Assembly (NCBI GenBank): GCA_951799425.1
Contig: OX637391.1
Span: 20,198,551 to 20,262,550, forward strand
DNA from: Ilex aquifolium
Taxonomy: Eukaryota; Streptophyta; Magnoliopsida; Aquifoliales; Aquifoliaceae
DNA length: 64,000 bases
Direction: 5' to 3'
The position numbers were made by a program, and so were the translations under genes. The notes beneath the pieces are model-generated. The model was not told where the DNA came from, ran no database searches, and saw nothing but the letters and a program-made list of their open reading frames with translations. Below are positions 54,768-63,711 of the stretch, one piece after another (the first letter of the stretch is position 1; each line of letters opens with the position of its first letter).

Positions 54768-56116
54768 TAATGAGTGGGTTTTATACCTACGAATTGAGTA
54801 CTTTTGGCTTGAGGAATTTGCAAGTTTTCAATTATTTTATGTTCCTTTTTGTTTGTTTTGTGTGTTTTGATGTTATTTTTTAGGGATGATCATTTAGAAG
54901 GAAACAAGATGATTTGGAAGGAAACAAGGTCAATTTGGAGCCAAAATGTTGGATTTTTTAAGGCTAAACAACAAGGGAATTTTAGGCTTGAAAGGGGACC
55001 CGCGCCCCAGCGCCAAAACCAGCGCCCCTGCGCTGGAAAGGGCAGTAACTCAGCGCCCCTGCGCTGATTTTGGCGCAGCTGCGCTTGTAGGGGAAGTTGG
55101 ACGCGAATTAGGACTCGTTTTTGACCCGAAATTGGACTCTAATGCCTCTTATGTGCTAGGGTTTGAGGGGAATATAAAAAGAATGATTTTGGGGGCTGAA
55201 AATATAGAGAAGAAGACCAAGAATTGATAGAGAATTGAAGGCAAGAATCGAAGAAACCGACACGAAGAAAATCGGACTTGAAGGCTAGTGAGGAGTTGAA
55301 GATTGCAACTAAGTTTTCATTCTTTTCTCTTACTTTTACTTCTTGATTTTTTGAGATGTTGTTTAATTTGAGAAGGATGTTTTTTAATTACATTATGAAC
55401 TAAATTTTTATTAAGATTACAACGGAACCTAATGTCTAGTTAAATTGATCTACTCTCGTTTCTAGTTTTTGTTGATCTTATATGAGTTGTTTGTCATATT
55501 TTGTGTTCAATATATAATTGTTTGGCCAACAATTAATTTGATAACTTAGATGAAATTGGAAGATGAATTCTAGGTTTAGATCTGAATATGATGACATGCG
55601 TCTGGTTAATTCTGCTTAGGATTGAATTGCTGGGTTTGTGTATATGATAGGAATATACCTATATGTCGTGTGTAACTTTTATGAGAGTTTGAACTTAATG
55701 AATCTATTCCAACTTATTTTGCATAGGAATATAGTAATTTAATTGGGAGAGATATGCTTATCTAACTATCGGAAGAGGTTTGATAAATAATTTTGAAGTC
55801 TCAGTTAACAACTTATTTTGATCAATTAACTGGAAAGAGAGTGGAAAGATTTATACGAAGCATTAGGGGAAGTTGTAATCTTAACTTCTTCTATCCGTTA
55901 AATTCAATCTTTGATTATTAAATTTAGGTTTAGTCTTAAATTAGTAAATTCATAGTTTAATTCCCATTGTTTATATAAAACCGAATTGATATAAAGTTAG
56001 TACTTGAAAGTTATTAGCAATAATTCTCCGTGGTAACGATACTCTACTTATCACTTTATTACTTGTTGATCGTGTATACTTGCACGTAAATTGTCAATAC
56101 CAAATCCAGGACAACA
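54768..56116 (+). mobile_element. 5' LTR of copy dB
   Basis: Starts taatgagtgggtttta (tg changed to ta; the 3' LTR keeps tg) and ends ccaggacaaca. Array of GCGC hairpins at 55001-55086: ccagcgc-ccct-gcgctgg, cagcgc-ccct-gcgctg and the 12-bp palindrome gcgcagctgcgc. The TATA box aatataaaaag lies near 55171, some 85 bp after the array. Confidence 0.95.
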
Positions 56117-56122
56117 AGTTTT

Positions 56123-56140
56123 TGGCGCCGTTGCCGGGGA
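56123..56140 (+). other. Primer-binding site of copy dB (tRNA-Asp)
   Basis: tggcgccgttgccgggga, 18 nt, is fully complementary to the 3' end of plant tRNA-Asp (the tRNA ends tccccggcaacggcgcca). It lies six bases inside the 5' LTR. Confidence 0.9.
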
Positions 56141-56246
56141 ATTATTCTAGTAATTATTTCAATAATAATTTCAATAAGTTTGATCTTAGTTTAAACTTAT
56201 TTGATTTTCTGTTTTAATTTTTTTTGCAAGCATTCTTGAATTTTGT

Positions 56247-58163
56247 ATGCTAACACGATCTAAAGGTCAGGAGCTACTACCGTACGAAGACGAAATCGAG
56301 AGAAGGTGCCGAAACTTGCGGAAGCAGTGTCAAGAAGTAAATAATCAAGAAATTATGGTTGAAGAAGAACAGAAATCGCTAAGGGATTATGCTATGCCTC
56401 TTGTTACAGAATTACAATCGAGCATTCAAAGGCCTGCAATTCAAGCAAATAGTTTCGAGATCAAGCCGGGTACCATCCAAATGATTCAGAATTCAGTGCA
56501 GTTTGGGGGTTTGCCTAACGACGACCCAAACGATCATTTGGTGAGTTTTCTGGAGATTTGCGACACGTTCAAGTATAATGGGGTTTTTGAAGATGCGATT
56601 AGACTCCGACTTTTCCCTTTCACACTTCGTGATAAGGCAAAGAGTTGGTTGCATTCATTGCCACCGGGTTCTATTACTACGTGGTCAGATTTAGCTCAAA
56701 AATTCTTAGCTAAATTCTTTCCACCAGCTAAAACTGCAAGGATGAGGAACAACATCACTTCATTCGCACAACATGATTCTGAGACTCTATATGAAGCTTG
56801 GGAGCGATTCAAGGACTTACTTCAAAAATGCCCTCACCATGGTATTCCTAAGTGGTTGCAAGTTCAGACGTTCTACAACGGGTTGTTTAGTGCTACCCGA
56901 ACCAGTATCGATGCAGCTGCAGGAGGGGCATTGATGGGAAAGAATTTCGATGAAGCCTACGAGTTATTAGAGACGATGGCTGCTAATAATTATCAGTGGT
57001 CCTCTACAAGGATCAATCAGCCAAAGGTAGCAGGGATTTATGAAGTTGATGCAATTACTGCATTGGCTGCACATGTGGCTACGTTGGCAAAGAAGATTGA
57101 TGCTTTAGAGGTGCAACCTATTCAGAGTGTGGCAGTTGTTTGTAAATTGTGTGCTGGGAACCATCCGAGCAATCAATGTGCAATTAGTTCAGAGTCGGTA
57201 CAATATGTTGATAACTTCAACAGGCAGCAACATGGCAATAATTTCAACAATTATAACCCTGGTTGGAGGACTCATCCGAACTTGTCTTGGAATAATAATC
57301 AAGCCCAAACTTCTGCTCCAACACAATCATACCCATTAGGCTTTCAGAATCAAGCTCCATCACAGCAGGAAAAGAAGTCAAATTTGGAGGAGTTGCTTTC
57401 CAGGTATATAGCACAAAATGAGACAAGGATGAATAGTATGGAAGTATCAGTCCGAAACCTGGAAAATCAAATGGGTCAACTTGCTAATGCCATTAACAAC
57501 AGACCTCAAGACACTCTACCTAGCAATACAGAGATCAATCCTAAGAGGGAAGGTAAGGAGCACTGCAATGCTATTTCATTACGAAGCGGAAAAGAGTTAC
57601 CTGAAGTTGTTGGTGGAACTCCAAAACAGTCACTTGGAGATGATAGTAAGGATGAAGATAGCAAGAATATGGAACACGAAAAGAAGGAAGAAGATCAAGT
57701 TGCATGTTCTAATGGAGGCAAGCAGAGTCCTATTGTGCCTCCCGTGCCGTTTCCACAACGTTTGCAGAAACATAAGTGGGATAAGAAGTTCTCTAAATTC
57801 ATGGAAGTGTTTAAGAAGCTCCAAATAAATATCCCTTTCGCAGAAGCAGTGGAGAACATGCCTAACTATGTGAAATTTTTGAAGAAAATTCTGTCAAGGA
57901 AGAGAAAATTAGGTGATTTTGAGACAGTGGCACTTACGGAGGAGTGCAGTGCTATTCTTCAAAAGAAGCTACCACCAAAGCTCAAAGATCCAGGTAACTT
58001 TACAATTCCATGCACAATAGGCAGTCAATTTTTTGGGAAAGCATTGTGTGACTTGGGAGCCAGTATTAACTTGATGTCATTCTCAATTTATCAGAAATTG
58101 GGTTTGAAGGAAGCGAAGCCTACTAATGTTACACTGCAGCTGGCGGATAGATCACTCACTTAA
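56247..58163 (+). CDS. gag-protease of copy dB, stopped inside protease
   Basis: 638 aa from ATG 56247 (MLTRSKGQELLPYED), the first ATG after the PBS. The gag domain spans about residues 75-230 (LFPFTLRDKAKSWLHSLPPG, LYEAWERFKDLLQKCPHHGI). A knuckle-like CKLCAGNHPSNQC (CX2CX3HX4C) follows near residue 300, then an Asn/Gln-rich linker and a second conserved block (NMPNYVKFLKKILSRKRKLG). The protease active site reads DLGASINLMSFSIYQKLG. A TAA at 58161-58163 ends the frame where copy dA keeps a coding triplet; the remaining protease lies in the same frame downstream. The structural part is complete, so this copy could still make Gag. Confidence 0.9.
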   Translation: MLTRSKGQELLPYEDEIERRCRNLRKQCQEVNNQEIMVEEEQKSLRDYAMPLVTELQSSIQRPAIQANSFEIKPGTIQMIQNSVQFGGLPNDDPNDHLVSFLEICDTFKYNGVFEDAIRLRLFPFTLRDKAKSWLHSLPPGSITTWSDLAQKFLAKFFPPAKTARMRNNITSFAQHDSETLYEAWERFKDLLQKCPHHGIPKWLQVQTFYNGLFSATRTSIDAAAGGALMGKNFDEAYELLETMAANNYQWSSTRINQPKVAGIYEVDAITALAAHVATLAKKIDALEVQPIQSVAVVCKLCAGNHPSNQCAISSESVQYVDNFNRQQHGNNFNNYNPGWRTHPNLSWNNNQAQTSAPTQSYPLGFQNQAPSQQEKKSNLEELLSRYIAQNETRMNSMEVSVRNLENQMGQLANAINNRPQDTLPSNTEINPKREGKEHCNAISLRSGKELPEVVGGTPKQSLGDDSKDEDSKNMEHEKKEEDQVACSNGGKQSPIVPPVPFPQRLQKHKWDKKFSKFMEVFKKLQINIPFAEAVENMPNYVKFLKKILSRKRKLGDFETVALTEECSAILQKKLPPKLKDPGNFTIPCTIGSQFFGKALCDLGASINLMSFSIYQKLGLKEAKPTNVTLQLADRSLT

Positions 58164-58190
58164 ACAAGGGGCATAGTTGAGGACGTTCTA

Positions 58191-58691
58191 GTGAAAGTGG
58201 ATAAATTCATTTTTCCAGTTGATTTCATAGTCTTAGATTGTGAGGAGGATAGAGAAATACCTATTATTCTTGGGCGACCATTTTTAGCAACGGGGAGAAC
58301 ACTTATCGATGTACAGAAAGGTGAGCTAACTATGCGAGTCCAAGATCAAGAGGTTACATTCAATGTATTTTCAGTTATGAAATTCCCAGAGGAAGCAGAA
58401 GAATGTTTTCGGGTTGATGTGGTTGACAAGACAGTGAATGAGGTATTCGTAGGAAGCTGTATTTCAGATCCCCTTAAGAACGCCAAGCTACATAAAGAGA
58501 AGGTAAAAATGTGGCATGATAAGCAGATCACTGTGTGGAAGTTTGAGCCAGTGTTCCCGCATAGAGCGGTTGAAGTTAAGGAAGATAATTCAAAGATAAC
58601 TTTCAAGGTGAACAGGCATAGATTGAAGCACTATTGGGGTGGCGACATTGATCTTAAAAAGACCTCAATTATCCTTGCCGACCCGGGATGA
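58191..58691 (+). pseudogene. Protease C-terminus fused to an integrase tail (copy dB)
   Basis: It continues the gag-protease frame after the stop: [39 protein letters not shown], a linker ending NAKLHKEK, then the integrase C-terminal segment [20 protein letters not shown] and [13 protein letters not shown]. Everything between the protease linker and this tail (RT, RNase H, integrase core) is missing. The tail is open in both dA and dB. Copy dA has lost a further 16 codons (58507-58554 here). Confidence 0.85.
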
Positions 58692-58940
58692 AACAGGAAG
58701 TAGTCAGGCTGAAGACTATAAAATAAGCGCTATTTGGGAGGCAACCCAAATTTTAGCTTTTAAGTTTTATTTCATGTTTGTGTCAATTTAGTTTTTTTTT
58801 TTTTTTAGATTATTAGTGCATTTTATTTAGTGAGTCAATTGCTTGTAGGTACCAAGGATCGAAAAGAAATAACAAAAAGAGTGAAAGGAAGGAAATAAGG
58901 GAGTTTGAACATGCAAAAGAAGGAGTCAAGATTGGAATTT

Positions 58941-59031
58941 CAGCGCAGCTGCGCCCATTTCAGCACCCCAGCGCTGATTTTCTGACCAGGCAGCGCCTAG
59001 GCGCCAAATTCAGCGCCCCTGCGCGCGCCTA
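58941..59031 (+). repeat. Internal GCGC palindrome array of copy dB
   Basis: It contains gcgcagctgcgc (58943-58954, also in the LTR), agcgctga, gcgcctaggcgc and cagcgcccctgcgc, i.e. the same words as the LTR array. It lies 2 kb upstream of the 3' LTR and is followed about 400 bp later by a TATA-like sequence. Confidence 0.88.
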
Positions 59032-60193
59032 CTGCCCAAAATGCAGTCCAAAAGCAGCCAAGCAGCGCCCCACCAGCCTGCAACGCAGCCCAGTGAAAAA
59101 AAAAAAATTTTGGAGTTACGGGGCCCATAATATATCAAATCGAAACTCTCGACGAGCCCTACAAGACTCAAGGTTAATTTGCAATGAGGGACACTATTAA
59201 AAGCCCAAAAAAGGTCTGGAAACGTGTGTTTGGGTCGTCCGAAGTTTTTTTTTTTTTTTTTCAAGTTTTGGGTTTAGCAGCGCCATCATTAACACAGCAG
59301 TCAGGGAGTTGGGGCACACAAAAATTCCTCCCATTCCTCCTACATTTCAAAGCTCTAACACATATTCTCTCCAACCCCTAATCATTCACAATTTCGTTGA
59401 ATCATCTTGGATTTCCCAATCTCCCTTATATAATAATCTTCCAGCTCAAGTGGCCTCAATTAGTATCAAGTAGCAGCAAGGGTTCCTCCATTCTCCATGG
59501 GTAACATGAAGCTTTACAACGTAAGATTAAGCTTTGCAATGTGAGTTCCTAGTCCACCTATGTTTCCCGCATACACTCCCGACTCAACGGACGATGAGGA
59601 CGCTGACGATGATGTGACCTAGCGAAGTCTCAGGGAAGTCCTATGTCTGAATTTTTCTACTCTATACATTGAGGACAATGCTTAGTTTAAGTTTGGGGGT
59701 GTTTTCTTGTTTGCATTTGCATTATTAGGTTTGCATTTAGATAGCATATTTTTGCATGTTTTAGTACAATTTGGGCAATGGGTTGATTGAATTTGATTAT
59801 GGCCAATGATGAATGGGATTAATTGTTAATTCAAGGGAAATTGATGAACATGTTGAGTTTGTAGTTTAACATACTAGTTGGTTTTACACTGGTTATGATT
59901 TTTTTTTCTTCATGCATGAGCACATATCTATCTGTTTGGTTAGTTATCATTTAGAGAATTTATTTGGCTAAGTGCTTGTGGGAGATATCAGTGAAACTCT
60001 AGAAAAATTTATTTAAGCATTATTCAAAGCAAGTTTAGGCATTCATATAAGTTTGGGGGAAATATTGGTTATGATGGGATAGTATAAAAAAAAAAAAATT
60101 GAGTTTTTGAAAAAAATTTATTTTGGTTTGATCCTTCATGAGTTAGAAAGAAAAAAAATAATAGGAAGACAAGAAACAAGAAAGGGGCATGTG

Positions 60194-60347
60194 GTGAGTA
60201 GAGATGGAGCGTAAAACGCACTCACTCATAAACACATGTTGAGAACGAGATGGAGCGTAAAACGCACTCGTTCAAAGAGAAGGCGAGATGGAGCGTAAAA
60301 CGCACTCACTCAATAGGAAGTGAGATGGAGCATAAAATGCACTCACC
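60194..60347 (+). repeat. Four-unit hairpin array of copy dB
   Basis: Units start at 60201, 60247, 60285 and 60322 and correspond one to one with copy dA. Unit 2 keeps the full gaacgag/ctcgttc outer stem. Unit 4 keeps gcat-aaa-atgc. The outer stem of unit 3 has one C-A mismatch compared with dA. Confidence 0.88.
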
Positions 60348-60750
60348 GAATGAATAAAAAAAGAGAAAAAGAGAGAGAGAAAAAAAAATATTTGTACCTT
60401 CTAGTTATATGTTTTGCCTTAACAAGCGGAGATTGATGTGAAACGTAAGTTCATAGAGTTCATATTGAGTATCTCCTATGGAGTGCTTGACTACGTAAAT
60501 TTATCTGGGTGATGGCTAGTTTAAACAGTTAGAATGTGCACATGTATTTAAAGGGTCATGAGCGGAGGTAAAATTAAGGAGTATGTTGAATTGTTAGACT
60601 TTGCACCGTTTTGAAGTTTCCCGTGAATTAGTATTTATAGTAACTTTTGGGGCTATTATTCAAATTCATATTGATCCATTGTTTGAGTAGTTGGTTGATT
60701 AATTTTTATAGTTTTTGTTCTTAGTATTTTGCTTGAGGACAAGCAAACAT

Positions 60751-60767
60751 TTAAGTTTGGGGGTATT
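60751..60767 (+). other. Polypurine tract of copy dB
   Basis: ttaagtttgggggtatt lies directly before the 3' LTR start tgatgag. An internal look-alike (aagtttgggggtg) lies about 1.06 kb upstream. Confidence 0.85.
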
Positions 60768-62116
60768 TGATGAGTGGGTTTTATACCTACGAATTGAGTA
60801 CTTTCGGCTTGAGGAATTTGCAAGTTTTCAATTATTTTATGTTCCTTTTTATTTGTTTTGTGTGTTTTGATGTTATTTTGTAGGGATGATCATTTAAAAG
60901 GAAACAAGATGATTTGGAAGGAAACAAGGTCAATTTGGAGCCAAAATGTTGGATTTTTTAAGGCTGAACAACAAGGGAATTTTAGGCTTGAAAGGGGACC
61001 CGCGCCCCTGCGCCAAAACCAGCACCCCTGCGCTGGAAAGGACAGTAACTCAGCGCCCCTGCGCTGATTTTGGCGCAGCTGCGCTTGTAGGGGAAGTTGG
61101 ACGCAAATTAGGACTCGTTTTTGACCCGAAATTGGACTCTAATGCCTCTTATGTGCTAGGGTTTGAGGGGAATATAAAAAGAATGATTTTGGGGGCTGAA
61201 AATATAGAGAAGAATACCAAGAATTGATAGAGAATTGAAGGCAAGAATCGAAGAAACCGACACGAAGAAAATCGGACTTGAAGGCTAGAGAGGAGTTGAA
61301 GATTACAACTAAGTTTTCATTCGTTTCTCTTACTTTTACTTCTTGATTTTTTGAGATGTTGTTTAATTTGAGAAGGATGTTTTTTAATTACATTATGAAC
61401 TAAATTTTTATTAAGATTACAACGGAACCTAATGTCTAGTTAAATTGATGTACTCTCGTTTCTAGTTTTTGTTGATCTTATATGAGTTGTTTGTCATATT
61501 TTGTGTTTAATATATAATTGTTTGGCCAACAATTAATTTGATAACTTAAATGAAATTGGAAGATGAATTCTAGGTTTAGATCTGAATATGATGACATGCG
61601 TCTGGTTAATTCTTCTTAAGATTGAATTGCTGGGTTTGTGTATATGATAGGAATATACCTATACGCCGTGTGTAACTTTTATGAGAGTTTGAACTTAATG
61701 AATCTATTCCAACTTATTTTGCATAGGAATATAGTAATTTAATTGGGAGAGAGATGCTTATCTAACTATCGGAAGAGGTTTGATAAATAATTTTGAAGTC
61801 TCAGTTAACAACTTATTTTGATCAATTAACTGGAAACAGAGTGGAAAGATTTATACGCAGCATTAGGGGAAGTTGTAATCTTAACTTCTTCTATCCGTTA
61901 AATTCAATCTTTGATTATTAAATTTAGGTTTAGTCTTAAATTAGTAAATTCATAGTTTAATTCTCATTGTTTAAATAAAACTGAATTGATATAAAGTTAG
62001 TACTTGAAAGTTATTAGCAATAATTCTCCGTGGGAACGATACTCTACTTATCACTTTATTACTTGTTGATCGTGTATACTTGCACGTAAATTGTCAATAC
62101 CAAATCTAGGACAACA
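60768..62116 (+). mobile_element. 3' LTR of copy dB
   Basis: 1349 bp, starting tgatgagtgggtttta and ending ctaggacaaca, followed by the target duplication gtgtt. Palindrome array at 61001-61086 with small differences from the 5' LTR (agcacccctgcgctgg for agcgcccctgcgctgg). TATA box near 61171. Confidence 0.95.
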
Positions 62117-62177
62117 GTGTTTGGCCTTCTTTGATTGTGTATAGTGTAGTAGAGAAAAAATTTAATTTTTGGTTCAA

Positions 62178-62477
62178 CGTTTGAACGCCAGGTGACGTTC
62201 GAACGTCATCTGCTTACAGTACTCAGCCTCTGATGAAGCTTCTGATGGAACTTAAAAAGTAGTAGGAGCTCAATCCGTTCGAACGCCAATAGACCGTTCG
62301 AACGAGATTAACGTTCGAACGCCAATAGAACGTTCGAACGAAGAGAACCTACAGTACTTTGGCCTCTAACAGAACTCAAAAGTACTGAGAGCTCACCACG
62401 TTCGAACGCCAAACCTCGTTCGAACGATCTGCTTAAAATCCTTCTACACACGTTCAAACGTCACCAACGTTCGAACG
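62178..62477 (+). repeat. Internal CGTTCGAACG palindrome array of Athila-C
   Basis: Eight perfect 10-bp copies start at 62196, 62276, 62295, 62312, 62331, 62399, 62417 and 62468, with near-copies at 62178 and 62451. Neighbouring copies are 17-19 bp apart, as in the Athila-C LTR, and are often joined by ccaa. The array ends 14 bp before a TATA box. Confidence 0.93.
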
Positions 62478-62485
62478 TCACACCT

Positions 62486-62502
62486 CAGGCTATAAAAGCC
62501 TG
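62486..62502 (+). promoter_or_regulatory. Internal TATA box enclosed in an inverted repeat
   Basis: caggctataaaagcctg is a TATA box flanked by pairing arms caggct/agcctg. It follows the palindrome array and precedes the next ORF's ATG by about 225 nt of C/A-rich, leader-like sequence without an earlier ATG in the ORF frame. Confidence 0.6.
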
Positions 62503-62715
62503 GTTCGTCTTCTTCATTTCAAAATCACCCAAAACCCCCAAAAACCCGAAAAACCCTTGAAGACTCTTCATTACCCAGCACCTAAAACGCTTACCATTCT
62601 CCATTTTCACCAAAAATCAAACATCCCAAGACCATTCCCATATCAAAAAACCTCCATTTTTACAAAGGAATTCAAGCTTTCAATACCTTCACAAACTCAA
62701 AACCCAAAAATCACA

Positions 62716-63711
62716 ATGCCTAGAGTTAAACTACCTGTCAGGCGAAACCTGATCAATTAGGAGCCTAATTTTGTAGAAGAGGTGATTGAAGAGAGGGAAG
62801 GGAGACCAGTGGTGAAAAGATTCGATCGAACACGATTCCCTAGTACTCTCAAGGCAGAAAGGTATGAAAACTTCTTCCAAAATCATGCAGTAGTATGTGA
62901 AAGAGATATTGTGATTACTGATTTTGCGGAATTGGGAATATTGGCGGAGATGGAGAGGAGGAATTGGGTGTGGTTTTTGCGAAATGGGGGAGATGCCGTT
63001 GCTTACTTGGTGCGGGAGTTTTACTCCAACACCGAGATCATCAACGGCGCAATCCGAACACACGTGAGGGGAGCCCACATTGATGTGAGTGAAGAGTATA
63101 TTAAGGAAATAAGGCAAGAAGTGCCTCGGGTACAAAACCCGACATACCCTCCAAGGAAGAATGAACCGTTGAATAGGGTAGGGAGAGAGTTGATAGGGAT
63201 TACTAATTTTTCATGGGATAGGCGGAGGTTTTTAAAACAGGGGGAGCTCACTGATAAATACAAGATGCTTAACTTAATTACGATGTCTAATCTCGCTCCC
63301 ATAGGACGAATGAGTGAGATTTTACCCGACATGGCCCGACTTTTGTATGTCATTGGCAAAGGACATGCCATCGACCTCCCCTCTCTCATCCTGAATGAAA
63401 TGAAGAAGGGGTGTGATGTAAAAAGGAGTGCACTCCCTTTTGCAACTTTGGTGACTGAAATATGCACGGAAAATGGGATCAAGGTGAGGCCGGAGATGGA
63501 AATCCAAAAGCCGATGGGGCCACTGAACAAGGCATCCTTCCGGAGAAGCCAAAGTCATAGTGGCGGCCCAGCGGCAAGACAAGAAGAACCCCCTGCCCAC
63601 GGAGTGGATGAGGTACAAGAGGAGCTTGATGAGATGGAGGATTATAGAGATGGAGAGAGAGAGAGAGAGACCACCCATAGGAGGCAGGTCCCAGCAGTCA
63701 GAGATCACTGA
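62716..63711 (+). pseudogene. Second extra ORF of Athila-C (putative plant transposon protein family), one early stop
   Basis: ATG at 62716 (MPRVKLPVRRNLIN), then an in-frame TAG at 62758-62760, then open to 63711 (about 331 codons in all). The region WFLRNGGDAVAYLVREFYSN, IRTHVRGAHIDVSEEYI and later LLYVIGKGHAIDLPSLIL resembles the putative plant transposon protein family (Pfam PF20167), often found in 3' regions of Athila-type elements and sometimes called env-like. No signal peptide or membrane span is visible. The C-terminus is acidic, then Arg-rich (YRDGERERETTHRRQ) over a (ga)n run. It is preceded by its own palindrome array and TATA box. Only one lesion separates it from an open gene, apart from the long distance to pol caused by copy dB. 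Confidence 0.7.

Larger units (their letters stand above)
58692..60767 (+). other. 3' noncoding region of copy dB
   Basis: No gene is supported. It holds an internal GCGC palindrome array (58941-59031), a TATA-like ttatataata at 59426-59435, an internal polypurine-like aagtttgggggtg near 59692, the hairpin array (60194-60347) and the true polypurine tract. The 58880-59560 part is absent from copy dA. Confidence 0.75.
54768..62116 (+). mobile_element. Complete non-autonomous Athila-type element, copy dB
   Basis: LTRs are 1349 bp each with about 29 substitutions and no indels by eye (about 2%). The 5-bp duplication gtgtt lies at 54763-54767 and 62117-62121. PBS at 56123, polypurine tract before 60768. 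It encodes gag-protease plus an integrase tail only. RT, RNase H and the integrase core are absent, with the same junction as in copy dA, so this is a family that multiplied in the deleted form. Confidence 0.95.

Noticed and set aside
63021-63708. Long minus-strand frames opposite the second extra ORF
   Set aside because: They shadow the conserved plus-strand frame and show no recognised motif.
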